Shown here: piece after piece, positions 31,486 to 42,473 of the stretch
Numbering within the stretch: position 1 is the stretch's first letter
How the letters are laid out: the number at the start of each line of letters is the position of its first letter
Assembly: GCA_020137815.1 (NCBI GenBank)
Contig: CM035362.1
Location: forward strand, 3,842,476 to 3,906,475
DNA length: 64,000 bases
Reading direction: 5' to 3'
Origin: Hormiphora californensis
Taxonomy: Eukaryota; Ctenophora; Tentaculata; Cydippida; Pleurobrachiidae
The notes under the pieces: model-generated
Seen by the model: the letters and a program-made list of their open reading frames with translations, nothing else
Database searches by the model: none
What the model was told of the DNA's origin: nothing
Made by a program: the position numbers and the translations under genes

Positions 31486-34400
31486 ATCTTTCTCTATCTC
31501 TCTTTGTCTCTCTCCCTCACACACTCCCTCTCTCTCTCCATGGACATTGGACCCTCCCCTTCTACCTTCTGTGTCATAGGTTGTGAGATCTAGAGAGGAA
31601 TTGTATCTCGTCAGTAAGGCTACCATTCTCTCTTTTACTCTCTTTAGTAAGGGTATCATTCTCTCTTTTACTCTCTTTAGTAAGGGTACCATTCTCTCTT
31701 TTACTCTCTTTAGTAAGAGTATCATTCTCTCTTTTACTCTCTTTAGTAAGAGTACCATTCTCTCTTTTAATCTCTTTAGTAAGGGTACCATTCTCACTTT
31801 TTCGATCTTCATTAAAGTAACACTCTCTTTTACTCTCTTTATAAAAAGTAACAACCTCACTTTTACTTTCTTTTACTTTCTTTAGTAAAAACACTCTCAC
31901 TTTTTCGATCTTCAGTAATAAAGTAACATTCTCACTTTTCCACCATTATCCACACAGTGCCAACTTGGGATCATGACCTCTGTGTGCGGTGTGTGTGTAT
32001 TTTGATGCTAAAAGCCCGCAATTTACATCCCTTCCCTGTGTGGATGGAAAATCCAGGCTTCGGCATCCCCTCTTTCTCCCTATCTTCCTCCCTCTCTTTA
32101 TCCCCCTCTTTCTCCCTCTCTTTCTCCCTCTCTTTCTCCCTCTCTTTCTCCCTCTCTTTCTCTGAACTCTCTTTCCCTCTCTCGTTTATTACGTAATGGA
32201 CTACCAAGAGAAGTCTGAGCTTATGTAGATTGAGGTGTGCGGACTCTAGTGCTACACTCTAAGTCTACAGTGGACTCTATATCTAAATTTAGATTTAGAT
32301 AAAGAGTCCAAATAAGTCTAAACTCTAGGAGGACTCTTTATCTAAAAAGTCTACACAGGGCGGACTCTTTATCTAAAAAGTCTAAACAAAGTGGACTCTA
32401 TATCTACATAAATCTAAATTAGATATAGAGTCCGCCTTTCGCCGCGAACTCGAGATTTCGGCCGTTAGGCCGGAAACGAGAGTTTGCTCTACCCCTATAC
32501 TAATTTAGAAATGTTAGGGCCGTTATTTGGGTTCGAGGTTAGGGTTAGGGTTAGTGTTAGGGTTAGGTTTTGGGTTGGGTTAGGATTTTAGACATAGAGT
32601 CCGGGTTGGAGGATTTGGCGCCAAAATGTACTAGAGGACTCTATATCTAAAAATTCTACACAGGGCGGACTCTTTATCTAAAAAGTCTACACAGGGAGGA
32701 CTCTTTATCTAAACTTTTTTCAAAATCTAACTGTAGATAAAGAGTCCGTTTTTAGATATAGAGTCCGCCTTGGATTTAGATAAAGAGTCCGTTAGCACTA
32801 GAGTCCGCCCACCGTAGATTGAATAGTGACACGAACAAGATTCATAATGTGTCATTGGCAAACAAAATCTAACTAATTTCACCTCCCCTCAGTATCTCAG
32901 ACTGTCACGATTGGTTAATTGACAAACTGGAAAACTCCCTCGATGCCGAAACACTCCAGAAATACATCGAAAAGGTCCAAAGTGGGCTTGATGCAACTGC
33001 CCCACCCCCAGAAGGAACAGCAGCGAGCACTGCAACTGACCGGATCGAGGAGGCGGTCAATAGTTTAGTGAATGGTACCAGTGACCTCACTGCGACAGAA
33101 AGGATGGAGGATGCTGTTAGTAGCCTGGTTAATGGTGGTGATCTGAGCGCTCTGTCGGAGATTCTGGATAGGGAGAGTGTGCTTAATGAGTCGGAACTTA
33201 GGGATCTCATTTATGGGACTACAGGAGGTGAGTGTCACGTGATGCCCATATATGGTGTTGTTTGTCACGTGATGCCCATATATGGCTGGTGTCATGTTTG
33301 AATTCGCCACCTGCGCAGTGCACACCCGTGTATTGGCCTTCGGAAACAGATTCACATATTCGTGGGATATGACACTTGTACAGTCGGACCCCGATTTGCC
33401 GGGATGCTCGGGGGAAAGGTTTTTGCCCGGTAAATCGGGGTTCCGATAAATCGGGGCCCAGTAAATCGGGGTCCAACTGTACCACTACCGGTGCCTGGTT
33501 GAAGGTCGATATTGACGTTAGCACCATATTGTGACACAGTTCTAGAACAATCAGCTGACACTGGACCCAGCAAATTAAATCTTATTGACAACATCTTTTT
33601 TTCCAAGAATCCCCACTGATAAAAACACTTATAGCTAGCTCTCTTTGGTTGTTTTCTCGTGAGTCGCCTGACACTGTTACGTGCGGGAATAATAAGAAAG
33701 TATGAACAATTCATATTTTCTCATGGGCGGGGTCTTATCTAGAGCTTTGTTGGCACTTGGCACGATGAAGTTCTCCCACGCACCCTTTTTATATCTCTAC
33801 TGACATTAAACATGTGCAATGTTTCTTCATGCATAAGTGATTTGGTTTCGCACGTGCGGCTACTGGAGGGCCGCGCCCTATTTTTCTGATAAGAATTGAT
33901 GCTACCAACTTTCTAGCACTACCCTTTTACTAGCCTTGCTCAATCCTGTATCCCCGCGCCCCGCCGAGAAACAAATGAAACTGAGGGTTAGAACATTACA
34001 CCCTTTTACATCACATGTATTGGCTCCGTTCTCTCACAAACATACCTGTCCAGATATTTACCGAATGACCTAATATAATATGGGGGTTTGAAAAGGATTT
34101 AGGTAGTAGTTACTAATCACTGCATAGTTGGTGGTGTCATGTTTGAATTCGCCGCCCCCGTGCATTGGTCTTCGGAAATAGATTCCCATATTCGTGGGAT
34201 ATGACACTAGTATAAGAGTCTCACAAACATACCTGTCCAGATATTTACCGAATGACCTAATATAATAAGGGGTTTTTAAAAGGATTTAGGTAGTAGTTAC
34301 TAATCACTGCGCTGGCAAGCGCAAAGGTGACATTAGTAAATCGTTCCTCTGAAATGTATTCCATCGTGCTCTAATCCTCCTTCCTTTCCACCAGGTGTCG

Positions 34401-35830
34401 AAACGGGTGACTTCAACTGTTCAATATGCTCCACTCAATTCAAAAACCAGCGAAATCTCTCACGGCACATCAGACTCGGTGTTTGCCTCGATCAGAGGGA
34501 TTATCGGTGCATCATTTGTGGACATACCTTCTCAACTGAGTACGCTCTGAAACGTCACCACACCAGGACATCGTGCAGGAAGAGGTAGGAAATCACGTGA
34601 TATGCCCATATTTGGGTTGTGTCACGTGATATGCCCATATTTGGGTGGTCTCACGTGATATATGACCATATTTGGGTGGTTTCACGTGATATATGTATGA
34701 CCATATTTGGATGGTAATTTCACGAGGGATAATTATTGCAAAATGATCGTTACATACTACATATTATAGTCTATTCCCGAAATAATAAGAATGCCGAACG
34801 GCACTTAGATTTATGTGATAAAATAGAATTTTGAAGAAGAGAGATGAAAAAAAGAGAGAAACAGTGAGTTTTACTAAACATAATCTCTAATTATAATTAT
34901 TTATTACTAATTATAATCTCTTCCAGGTTAATTGAGGAAGGAGAGATAAATGGAGACGAAGGTTCCAGTAAAATCCCAAAAACAGAGCCTCCACAAGAGA
35001 ACTACATCTGTGAAAAATGCAAATTCCCCTTCGCCTCAAAAGCAGCCCTATCCCAACACTCCAGCTCCCAGAAGTGTGATTACAACAGGATAAACGGGTG
35101 TCCACCACCTCCACAGCTATTCAAATGTCCCAACTGTAGAGCTCAACTCGCATCCAAGGCAGGTCTCGCTAAGCATCTCAAACGGGCCCAATGCAGAAGT
35201 TTCCGGTGTACCAAGTGTACTATGACATTCAGGCATTTTACAGAGCTGAGAGGTCACATGAGCAGCGCTCACAACGTCATGGATACCAGTCACATTTTAT
35301 CGTACCTCAAAATGGGCGGCAACAGTCCCAGCATGACGTGCCTCAACAAAATCACATCTCCAACAACTTCCACCCCGGTAAAATCTACATCAGGGACACC
35401 ATCACCAGGAGCAGCAGCAGCGACATCTGACCTGCCAGTTGCTGGGCATCCCTGTAAGATCTGCCCCTTTTCGGGAACCTGCAAACGCTCCCTAGAGAAC
35501 CATATGAGGATGCATATACGACAAAAGAAGGCCATTGGAGAGGGGGTAGATTGTACTCAATGTGGACATGCATCACCCGATTCAGATGAGTTGTTACGTC
35601 ACTATATCTCCGCTCACCCGGGACTTCCCTACTACAAAATGAAACAGGAGGGGGAGGTTGTGAAAAAGGCGGCGGTTACCGTGGAAACGGAACAAAACAA
35701 CACTGACGAGGGAGGGGCGAGTTCGGAGGTGGGGGGTTCTGAAACAGGGACAGTGGACATCGAGGGGAGTGTGGATGTGGTTAGTTCGGAGGTAACGACG
35801 GGTGTTGTTTCTGTCATTCAACGATCCTGA
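29671..35830 (+). CDS. C2H2 zinc-finger protein B (636 aa), paralog of the gene at 17293-25962
   Basis: Exons 29671-29818, 30240-30389, 30604-30787, 32893-33227, 34395-34584 and 34927-35830, with consistent phases. The N-terminal module (VSIPV..., then KSDSDFVLFLLNSA, 1-49) and the following VKDF match zinc-finger protein A. Residues 50-160 are Thr/Pro/Gln-rich. Residues 161-272 are helical and acidic with two similar segments (TDRIEEAVNSLVNG and TERMEDAVSSLVNG). Fingers start in exon 5 (CSICSTQF...H, CIICGHTF...HH) and continue in exon 6 (CEKCKFPF, CPNCRAQL, CTKCTMTF with HMSSAH, CKICPFSG with HMRMH, CTQCGHAS with HYISAH). The tail is acidic with Val/Thr/Glu. The ATG at 29671 is 14 nt after TTATAG; an ATG 6 nt upstream is followed at once by TAA. 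Probably nuclear; function unknown. Confidence 0.87.
30089..30197 (+). mobile_element. hAT-like MITE
   Basis: Full-length 109-bp copy (TAGGAACC...GGTTCCTG) in intron 1 of zinc-finger gene B, ending 42 bp before the acceptor of exon 2. Flanks CTTGATAA and CTTGATTT are an imperfect target duplication. Confidence 0.9.
30440..30575 (+). mobile_element. pogo-like MITE, one end lost
   Basis: Starts after TA with CAGTCGGACCCCGATTTA, contains tandem repeats of CCCCGATTTACACTCG and ends at CCCGATAAATCGGGTTC. It lies in intron 2 of zinc-finger gene B, about 28 bp from the next acceptor. Confidence 0.85.
30925..31275 (+). repeat. ~90-bp minisatellite rich in TCTAGA
   Basis: About four copies of a unit with GTGTATTGGGTGAAAGACTAG, GAGAGGGTGGGTGAAAGAGG and CTAGACTCTAGAGACTGGAG (parts listed separately), in intron 3 of zinc-finger gene B. 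Confidence 0.85.
31380..31540. repeat. CT microsatellite
   Basis: (CT)n with TCTTT and TATC interruptions in intron 3 of zinc-finger gene B. Confidence 0.85.
31600..31945 (+). repeat. ~34-bp tandem repeat, CTCTTTAGTAAGGGTACC type
   Basis: About ten units of TTTAGTAAGRGTAYCATTCT plus CTCTTTTACTC, each with an acceptor-like CTTTAG. They are distant from the next exon (32893). A (CTCTTTCTCC)n run follows at 32083-32160. Confidence 0.8.
32245..32815. repeat. Inverted GGACTCTATATCTA / TAGATATAGAGTCC repeats with a short telomere-like tract
   Basis: Many copies of GGACTCTTTATCTAAA and its reverse complement at both ends of about 570 bp, as in a non-autonomous foldback element. The middle holds GGTTAGGGTTAGGGTTAGTG and related TTAGGG repeats at about 32537-32575. 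It lies in intron 3 of zinc-finger gene B. Confidence 0.75.
33290..34315. repeat. Two pairs of dispersed repeats in intron 4 of zinc-finger gene B
   Basis: GTGTCATGTTTGAATTCGCC with CATATTCGTGGGATATGACAC occurs at about 33290-33376 and 34135-34207. TCTCACAAACATACCTGTCC with CCGAATGACCTAATATAATA occurs at about 34035-34085 and 34219-34270. A CACTGCGCTGGCAAGCGCAA stretch at about 34307 recurs at the start of the insertion at 41052. Confidence 0.75.
33381..33479 (+). mobile_element. pogo-like MITE, complete
   Basis: 99 bp from CAGTCGGACCCCGATTTG to AAATCGGGGTCCAACTG with TA on both sides (33379-33380, 33480-33481), in intron 4 of zinc-finger gene B. Confidence 0.9.
34590..34710 (+). repeat. CACGTGATATGCCCATATTTGG tandem repeat
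   Basis: Three to four copies of a roughly 35-bp unit (CACGTGATATG, CCATATTTGGGTGG) just after the donor of exon 5 of zinc-finger gene B. Similar units lie after exon 4's donor (33236-33295). Confidence 0.8.
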
Positions 35831-35834
35831 GGAG

Positions 35835-36610
35835 GTGTGTGGTTACCATGGTTACACTTTTGTTAATGGTTACCATGGTTACAATGTTGTTAATGGTTAC
35901 CATGGTTACACTGTTGTTGGTGGTTACCATGGTTACACTGTTGTTAGTGGTTACCATGATTACACTGCAATATATATTCAGTTACCATGGTTACCGTACA
36001 TCAAACGCAACGTATAGTTGTCATGGTTACAGTTTACACACTCTCAATGTCCCTTGAGTTGGTTGTGCGAAAAGAGTGTCGAAATTGATGAATTGAAAAA
36101 AGTATTAAACACGTGACTAAAGAAGATTTGAGAACGAATTTTGACATTGTTTGTATTGTAGGATCACGGGTTGATAATTCTTGAGATCTGCCTTGGAGTG
36201 AAAGTGAAAGTGAAGGTGAAAGTGAAAGTGAAAGTGAAGGTGAAAGTGAAAGTGAAGAAGAGAGAGATTGATGTAATGGATACATGTGAATTTAATCCCT
36301 CTTTATTTGTTACGTTTAACTTGTTGCTATATAATATGTGTGTTAGCTTATAATTATTATCATTGTCTCCAGTAGTATCTCTGTGTTTATATTGTGTCCA
36401 AGAACTATGGTTACCATGCAGAGTGGTTACCATGGGGTTACCATGCCGCGTGGTTACCATGGATATATTTTGGAGTGGTTAACGTGGTTATATTTGGAGT
36501 GGTCACCGTGGTTAGAAATCATCAATCATCATGCAGAGTGGTTAGCATGTTTACCATGTAGATCGAGTGGTTACCATGGTTACATTGCAGAGTGGTTACC
36601 ATGGTTACAA
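35835..36610 (+). repeat. GGTTACCATGGTTAC repeats and a GTGAAA tandem
   Basis: Tandem GGTTACCATGGTTACA units at 35843-36030 and 36408-36610, starting directly after the stop of zinc-finger gene B, with (GTGAAA)n at 36198-36258 between them. No gene seen from 36620 to 37480. Confidence 0.85.
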
Positions 36611-37489
36611 ATTCCACTGTGGAATCCTTACACGGTCGCTTGTAGTGGGAAAACGGTAATGGAAAACGAAGATACAGTAAGACGACGTGCAACCGTGACA
36701 TTTTTCATATCAATCCATCACGTCGTGTGGGACAATAAAAACGGCCCCCCTGAGAAGTTTCTCTTACACAGATTGTCACACGTGTGACTGACCTGTCTGG
36801 CGGCACATGACCCCGTTCTACGGAGGCAGCTTGCAGCATGCGTGATGTGCCACGCGTGTTGAACTCTGTATCTATAACACTATAGTACTCATCAGTCATC
36901 ACACCACCCTTCAGTTCACGCGGTTGTTTGGTTGTATTACACCCCACCTCATTTCTGTCTGACCCCGATTTGATTCTCAGATGGGGTCCTCCCTATTGAA
37001 CCATATTGCTCAGATGGCGTCCCCAGACAGCCCTATTGAACCATATTGTGTATTTGTGCATGCCCATTTTAATTTGTGTTTAGAATATGTTATATATGTG
37101 TGTGTTAGGTTGTCCATTGAGTCAAGCAGGCGCTCACCCCACACTTTTTTGTTGAATAAGGGCCGGGAACTCACCCCTCACCCCGGCCTACCTTGCAGGC
37201 ACGCTAAAACTTACTATCGCAATGCCTTAACTGTAGAGGGGTAATTTAGTAACCAAGGTGTAAGTAAGAGCTCTCATGCCCCTTACTTACACCTTTTACA
37301 CTTTGCCTATATTCTACTGAATCCCTTGCCTGTCAGACCGTGACCGATCGCTTTGAAATAAATGAGAATAGGGTCAGGCCAATACAATATGGTCTGAGAG
37401 CTGCCGTGCACCTAGTTTTGTTAGAAAGTAGAAATATGTATTTTGGGGGGGCATTTTGGGTTATTTGACACGTGTGACGTCACTATCTT

Positions 37490-37727
37490 TATCAACAGTG
37501 GAGAGTGGAGAAAGTCAAAAAGCACTTGACTCTTTATCTTTATCAACAGCGGAGAGTGGAGAAAGTCAAAAAGCACTTCACTCTTTATCTTTATCAACAG
37601 GAGAATGGAGAGTGGAGAGAGAGTGAGAGAGAGCACTTGACTCTTTATCTTTTTTTTAGCAACACTATAAAGAGACCAGGGTATCAGTTTCCCACGAGGG
37701 AGGAGGAAGGAAAAGGGAGGAGGAAGG

Positions 37728-37761
<34 letters not shown>

Positions 37762-37800
37762 ACTTGACTCTTTATCTTTTTTGAGCAACACTATAAAAAA
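37490..37800 (+). repeat. ~49-bp tandem repeat, CACTTGACTCTTTATCTTT type
   Basis: Five copies of a unit with AGAGTGGAGAAAGTCAAAAA and CACTTGACTCTTTATC, the last two mixed with GA runs. Confidence 0.85.
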
Positions 37801-38201
37801 CATCAGGGTATCAGTTTCTCCATGCGAAAATACAGCATGATTTTGACTGAAAGTGAATATATTTTACATGTATGTCACAGTGTGTCAAAGCAAATCTCGT
37901 CCTCGCTTATTTTGTAACTAACAAATATTCTCAGTTTCTGTATTAAAACACTTGGTTTAAATGTAGCCCTGTGTTTGCCACTAAATCAATTTCTCTGATA
38001 CGTAAAAAAAACTTTGTTTTAATTTCTGATCTAACCTCGACCCTTCTCTTCTCGACCCTGTAAAATGGGTTTCAAGAAAACAGTTGTTCCTATAGTCTTC
38101 TCGAATCTTGCCCCTTCATATAAGATTTCTTGAAACTTCTCCATCTTACCACCAGGTTTTCTCACAATTTCTCAGTCTATAGTATAGACATAGAAACCTG
38201 G
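37801..38201 (+). repeat. Segmental duplication, copy 1 (uninterrupted except by a pogo MITE at its end)
   Basis: About 400 bp repeated at 39690-41051 and on to 42340. It carries intact empty sites for the three insertions found in copy 2: CTGTATTAAAACACTTGG, CTTGGTTTAAATGTAG and TATAGACATAGAAACC. Confidence 0.88.
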
Positions 38202-38203
38202 TA

Positions 38204-38369
38204 CAGTCGGACCCCGATTTAACGGCACCCTCGGGGGGAAAGGGTTTTGTCCGTTAAATCGGGGTATCCGCTAAATCGGGTCAAATATAATGTACTGTTA
38301 ATTTCCTATATATCGGGGGAAGATTATCCTGCCGTTAAATCGGGGTTCCGTTAAATCGGGGTCCGACTG
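38204..38369 (+). mobile_element. pogo-like MITE, complete
   Basis: 166 bp from CAGTCGGACCCCGATTTA to TAAATCGGGGTCCGACTG, flanked by TA. Internal palindromic CGTTAAATCGGGG motifs. Confidence 0.92.
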
Positions 38370-38379
38370 TACTCAGTAA

Positions 38380-39680
38380 TGTTTTCGGTTCATTGGGTAT
38401 GATATCCCCTCTTCTTCTCTCCCTCCTACGCTGTCCTCTCACGTCTGTGTAGGAGGGTACACCGTTGGGTATGATATCCCCTCTTCTTCTCTCCCTCCTG
38501 CGCTGTCCTCTCACGTCTGTGTAGGAGGGTACACCGTTGGGTATGATATCCCCTCTTCTTCTCTCCCTCCTGCGCTGTCCTCTCACGTCTGTGTAGGAGG
38601 GTACACCGTTGGGTATGATATCCCCTCTTCTTCTCTCCCTCCTGCGCTGTCCTCTCACGTCTGTGTAGGAGGGTACACCGTTGGGTATGATATCCCCTCT
38701 TCTTCTCTCTTTCCTGCGCTGTCCTCTCACGTCTATTTAGGAGGGTACACCGTTGGGTATGATATCCCCTCTTCTTCTCTCCCTCCTGCGCTGTCCTCTC
38801 ACGTCTGTGTAGGAGGGTACACCGTTGGGTATGATATCCCCTCTTCTTCTCTCCCTCCTGCGCTGTCCTCTCACGTCTGTGTAGGAGGGTACACCGTTGG
38901 GTATGATATCCCCTCTTCTTCTCTCCCTCCTGCGCTGTCCTCTCACGTCTGTGTAGGAGGGTACACCGTTGGGTATGATATCCCCTCTTCTTCTCTCCCT
39001 CCTGCGCTGTCCTCTCACGTCTGTGTAGGAGGGTACACCGTTGGGTATGATATCCCCTCTTCTTCTCTCCCTCCTGCGCTGTCCTCTCACGTCTGTGTAG
39101 GAGGGTACACCGTTGGGTATGATATCCCCTCTTCTTCTCTCCCTCCTGCGCTGTCCTCTCACGTCTGTGTAGGAGGGTACACCGTTGGGTATGATATCCC
39201 CTCTTCTTCTCTCCCTCCTGCGCTGTCCTCTCACGTCTGTGTAGGAGGGTACACCGTTGGGTATGATATCCCCTCTTCTTCTCTCCCTCCTGCGCTGTCC
39301 TCTCACGTCTGTGTAGGAGGGTACACCGTTGGGTATGATATCCCCTCTTCTTCTCTCCCTCCTGCGCTGTCCTCTCACGTCTGTTTTAGGAGGTAAAAAC
39401 CGTTGGGTATGATATCCCCTCTTCTTCCTCCCTCCTGCGCTGTCCCTCACGTCTGGTAGGAGGTACACCGTTGTATATACCCCTCTTCTTCTCCCTCCGC
39501 GCTGTCCCTCCGTCTGTGTAGGGGGGTACACCGTTGGGTATGATATCCCCTCTTCTTCTCTCCCTCCTGCGCTGTCCTCTCACGTCTGTGTAGGAGGGTA
39601 ACACCGTTGGGTTAATCCCCTCTTCTCTCTCCCTCCTGGCTGCCTTCACTCTATTTAGGGGTACACCGTTGGGGAGATAT
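38380..39680 (-). repeat. 72-bp minisatellite with an open frame on the minus strand
   Basis: About 17-18 units of 72 bp, for example GGAGGGTACACCGTTGGG then TATGATATCCCCTCTTC. Because 72 is a multiple of three, the minus strand stays open as 24-residue repeats with GVPSYTDVRGQRRRERRRG (131 and 264 codons). There is no start context, no flanking exon and uniform near-identity, so I do not call it a gene. The last 300 bp contain many small indels. A single related unit sits at about 43532-43600. Confidence 0.9.
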
Positions 39681-39845
39681 TTTATGAAAACACCAGGGTA
39701 TGGGTATCAGTTTCCCCAAGCGAAAATACAGCATGATTTAGCCTGAAAGTGAATATATTTTACATTTATGTCACAGTGTGTCACAGCAAATCTCGTCCTC
39801 GCTTATTTTGTAACTAACAAATATTCTCAGTTTCTGTATTAAAAC

Positions 39846-40679
39846 GGGGGGGGGGGGGGGAGGGGGACATGTTAATTGTTAATAAATCACCTCTTTTTTC
39901 CGATTTTGTTAATTAACGTTTATTAACAAAATTAACAAAATTAACAAATGCTAAAATATTGGTGTTATCGGTTGATAATACGACTTTAACTCATTTAATT
40001 TTGTAGTTTAATAACTTATCTAACGTTTGTATACCCATGTAAGGCCTCCTCCGATAACATAAGTCCAACATACAAGTTTTTTGGCTCCAAATCGATCAAA
40101 ATTTAAAGAGTACGAATATTTCAATTTAGCGTGTAAAATGTCACTTGAATGTAATTTTTTTCATTGATAATCCATTCTTTAGACGAAAGAAAGTGATTTT
40201 TGAAAAATACGAAAAAATTCCAAAAATTGCTTTTTTTCGGTCAAAAATTGAAAATTTGCTTCGCTACAAATCCTTGTGTTTTTTTAGAAAAAAATATTTT
40301 TGGGATATTTTTCGATTGAAGGTAAATTTATGAGTCTTATTAAGTTTTTAAGGTTGGAAAATGCAGATTTGTGTCATTTGACCTCAATTGCGGTTCAGGT
40401 TAGCTAGTTTTTGTTCGAATTTCAGAATGGAATAAATCGTTGTGGGAAGGCTGTTATAGTAGACGGCTTGGGGTATGCAAATCATGCAGAAGGAACATCT
40501 TTGTTCGCAGAACAACATGCAGCATGTGTAATACCAAAAAACACGTTCTAAAGGGACTTTAGATGGTATAAATGGCATTTGTTAATGTTTGTTAACTTTT
40601 GTTAATTATGTTAATAAATCACCTGTTTTTTCGATGTTAATATTAACAAAGTTAACAAAATTAACATGTCCCCCCACCC
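39846..40679. mobile_element. 834-bp element with 8-bp target duplication
   Basis: Flanked by ATTAAAAC (39838-39845, 40680-40687). Inverted ends are G-rich followed by GACATGTTAA; the left G-run is expanded. Further AATTAACA and GTTAATAAATCACCT inverted motifs lie inside. No transposase. The 8-bp duplication suggests a hAT-like element. A weak AT-rich open frame of 62 codons at 40145 is not supported as a gene. Confidence 0.85.
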
Positions 40680-40700
40680 ATTAAAACACTTGGTTTAAAT

Positions 40701-40809
40701 CAGGAACCGACCGAATCAGGAAATACTGGTCCCTGATTGGCTGATAACCAGTCACGTGACCTAAATAACGAGTTCTGATTGGTTGTTTACTTGTTTCGGT
40801 CGGTTCTTG
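40701..40809 (+). mobile_element. hAT-like MITE with perfect 8-bp target duplication
   Basis: 109 bp, CAGGAACCGACCGAA to TCGGTCGGTTCTTG, flanked by GTTTAAAT (40693-40700 and 40810-40817). Confidence 0.93.
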
Positions 40810-41051
40810 GTTTAAATTTAGCCCTGTGTTTGCAACTAAATCAATTTCTCTGATACGTAAAAAACATTGTTTTAATTTCTGATCCTACCTCGACCCTTCT
40901 CTTCTCGACCCTGTAAAATGGGTTTCAACAAAACAAAGTTGATCCTATAGTCTTCTCGAATCTCGCCCCTTCATATATAAGATTTCTTGAAACTTAAACT
41001 TCTCCATCTTAACACCAGGTTTTATTTTCTCAGTTTATAGTATAGACATAG

Positions 41052-42162
41052 TCACTGCGCTGGCAAGCGCAAAGGTGACCATCCCCTCCCCCCAGCCGTG
41101 CGTGCCAGAGTGCAGTTATAACTTTTTTCAGTTTTTAGCCAAAAATGGCATTTTGTGACGCTCATAGCGAGGCCCCCACTCCATCGATCGGTCTGAAATT
41201 TGGTATACAGTGTCACATAGTCTAGATTTACTGTAGTTTAAAAGAGCAAGTCTCTATCTCTTTTAGTTTTAGAGATAGGGCATCGTGAAAAAAGCAACAA
41301 ATGTCCCGGGTCTATGTATCTATCTATCTATGTATCTATCTATCTATCTATGTAATACTGTAATACATAGTATGTATGGATAGACGCTATTTTACCAAAT
41401 TTATAATCGTTTTTGAGAGAAAACGATATAAGATAGACACTTCTCGTTTGTTGCATTCGAAAGATAATCGTTTGAATTGTGTAGACGAATAGTTTTCATG
41501 TTCTAGGTCCAACCAGAACGTCTTAACAAACTGTCATAAAGATGCGAGTTTTTTCAAATCAACCAAATTTCTTTGAGCTCAATTTACACCCTGAAGACGG
41601 CTTCTGATTGAAAAACGGAGACCACACTTACGAAAGATAATCGTCTATACTTTCAGAAACTATATCGCGAATTTGTGAAACTCTATGTCTAAGGGTCTCA
41701 AATCGCGTCTGAAGTGTTAAGACTGTATGAAAATAGATATGATGATAGTACGTTTTTCGCCATAGCGACCTCAAATCTTATCGAATCGATCTCAAACTTG
41801 GTCAGCATCTTTATCTAGATGAGTCTGATAATAATACATCCCTATCATGACGTTACAACGTCGTGACGTCACGCTATGACGTCATAATGACGTCAAAATT
41901 GAAATTTTCGTTTTTTGGCGATTCCTGACGGTCTTTACACGTCCAGACATGTCTTACATCGTATTTCACATCAGAAAATACCAAAAATATACCCCAATTA
42001 TGCCAAAAACTAACAGAAATTAGTTGGCTGGAAAGGTGACCATTTTTTTTGTCAAACTGACACCTTTGCCCGGCCCGGGTTACGGATATCATCGATGGGG
42101 TAAATCAGGGGGTAAATCAGGGAGTTTGAGAAGAGAGAAAGAGAGAGAGAGAGAGAGAGAGT

Positions 42163-42199
<37 letters not shown>

Positions 42200-42329
42200 T
42201 GGGACATAGAGAGAGATAGAAATCAGAGAGGGAAAGATAGTGATGAAACCTGGAGAGGGCAAAGGTGTCAGTTTGACAAAAAAATGGTCACCTTTCCAGC
42301 CAACTAATTTATGTTAGTTTTTGGCATAA
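41052..42329. mobile_element. 1.28-kb insertion with 11-bp direct repeats
   Basis: Flanked by TATAGACATAG (41041-41051, 42330-42340), with the empty site present in copy 1 of the segmental duplication. It starts TCACTGCGCTGGCAAGCGCA and ends with a hairpin: 42001-42080 and 42258-42326 are inverted copies around a GA microsatellite. It contains a TATC microsatellite at 41318-41353. No coding frame is recognised. Confidence 0.75.
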
Positions 42330-42473
42330 TATAGACATAGAAACCTAGTATTACTCTACTCAACTTATCCCCTGTCAATACACACCTCCGATTTAGCGGG
42401 CAAAACTTCCCCCAATTAGCATCCAACTAAATCGGGGTCAGCTATAATTGTTACATTACATCCATCAATAGAT

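Larger units (their letters stand above)
39690..41051 (+). repeat. Segmental duplication, copy 2 (with two insertions)
   Basis: Matches copy 1 from GCGAAAATACAGCATG to ATAGTATAGACATAG, interrupted by an 834-bp element and a 109-bp MITE. It continues at 42341 after a third insertion. Confidence 0.88.

Noticed and set aside
35839-36057. Frames of repeated Gly-Tyr-His or Met-Val-Thr over GGTTACCATGGTTAC units
   Set aside because: Simple translation of a minisatellite after the stop codon of zinc-finger gene B.
36981-37244. 87-codon frame starting MGSSLLNHIAQMASPDSP
   Set aside because: It overlaps short dispersed repeats (GATGGGGTCC and GGCACGCTAAAAC types), lacks splice context and resembles no protein I know.
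38335-39649. Gene encoding 24-residue Arg-rich repeats
   Set aside because: The frame is a by-product of a 72-bp minisatellite; no start, splice sites or flanking coding sequence.
40145-40333. 62-codon Phe/Lys-rich frame inside the 834-bp element
   Set aside because: AT-rich composition alone explains it; no transposase motif.
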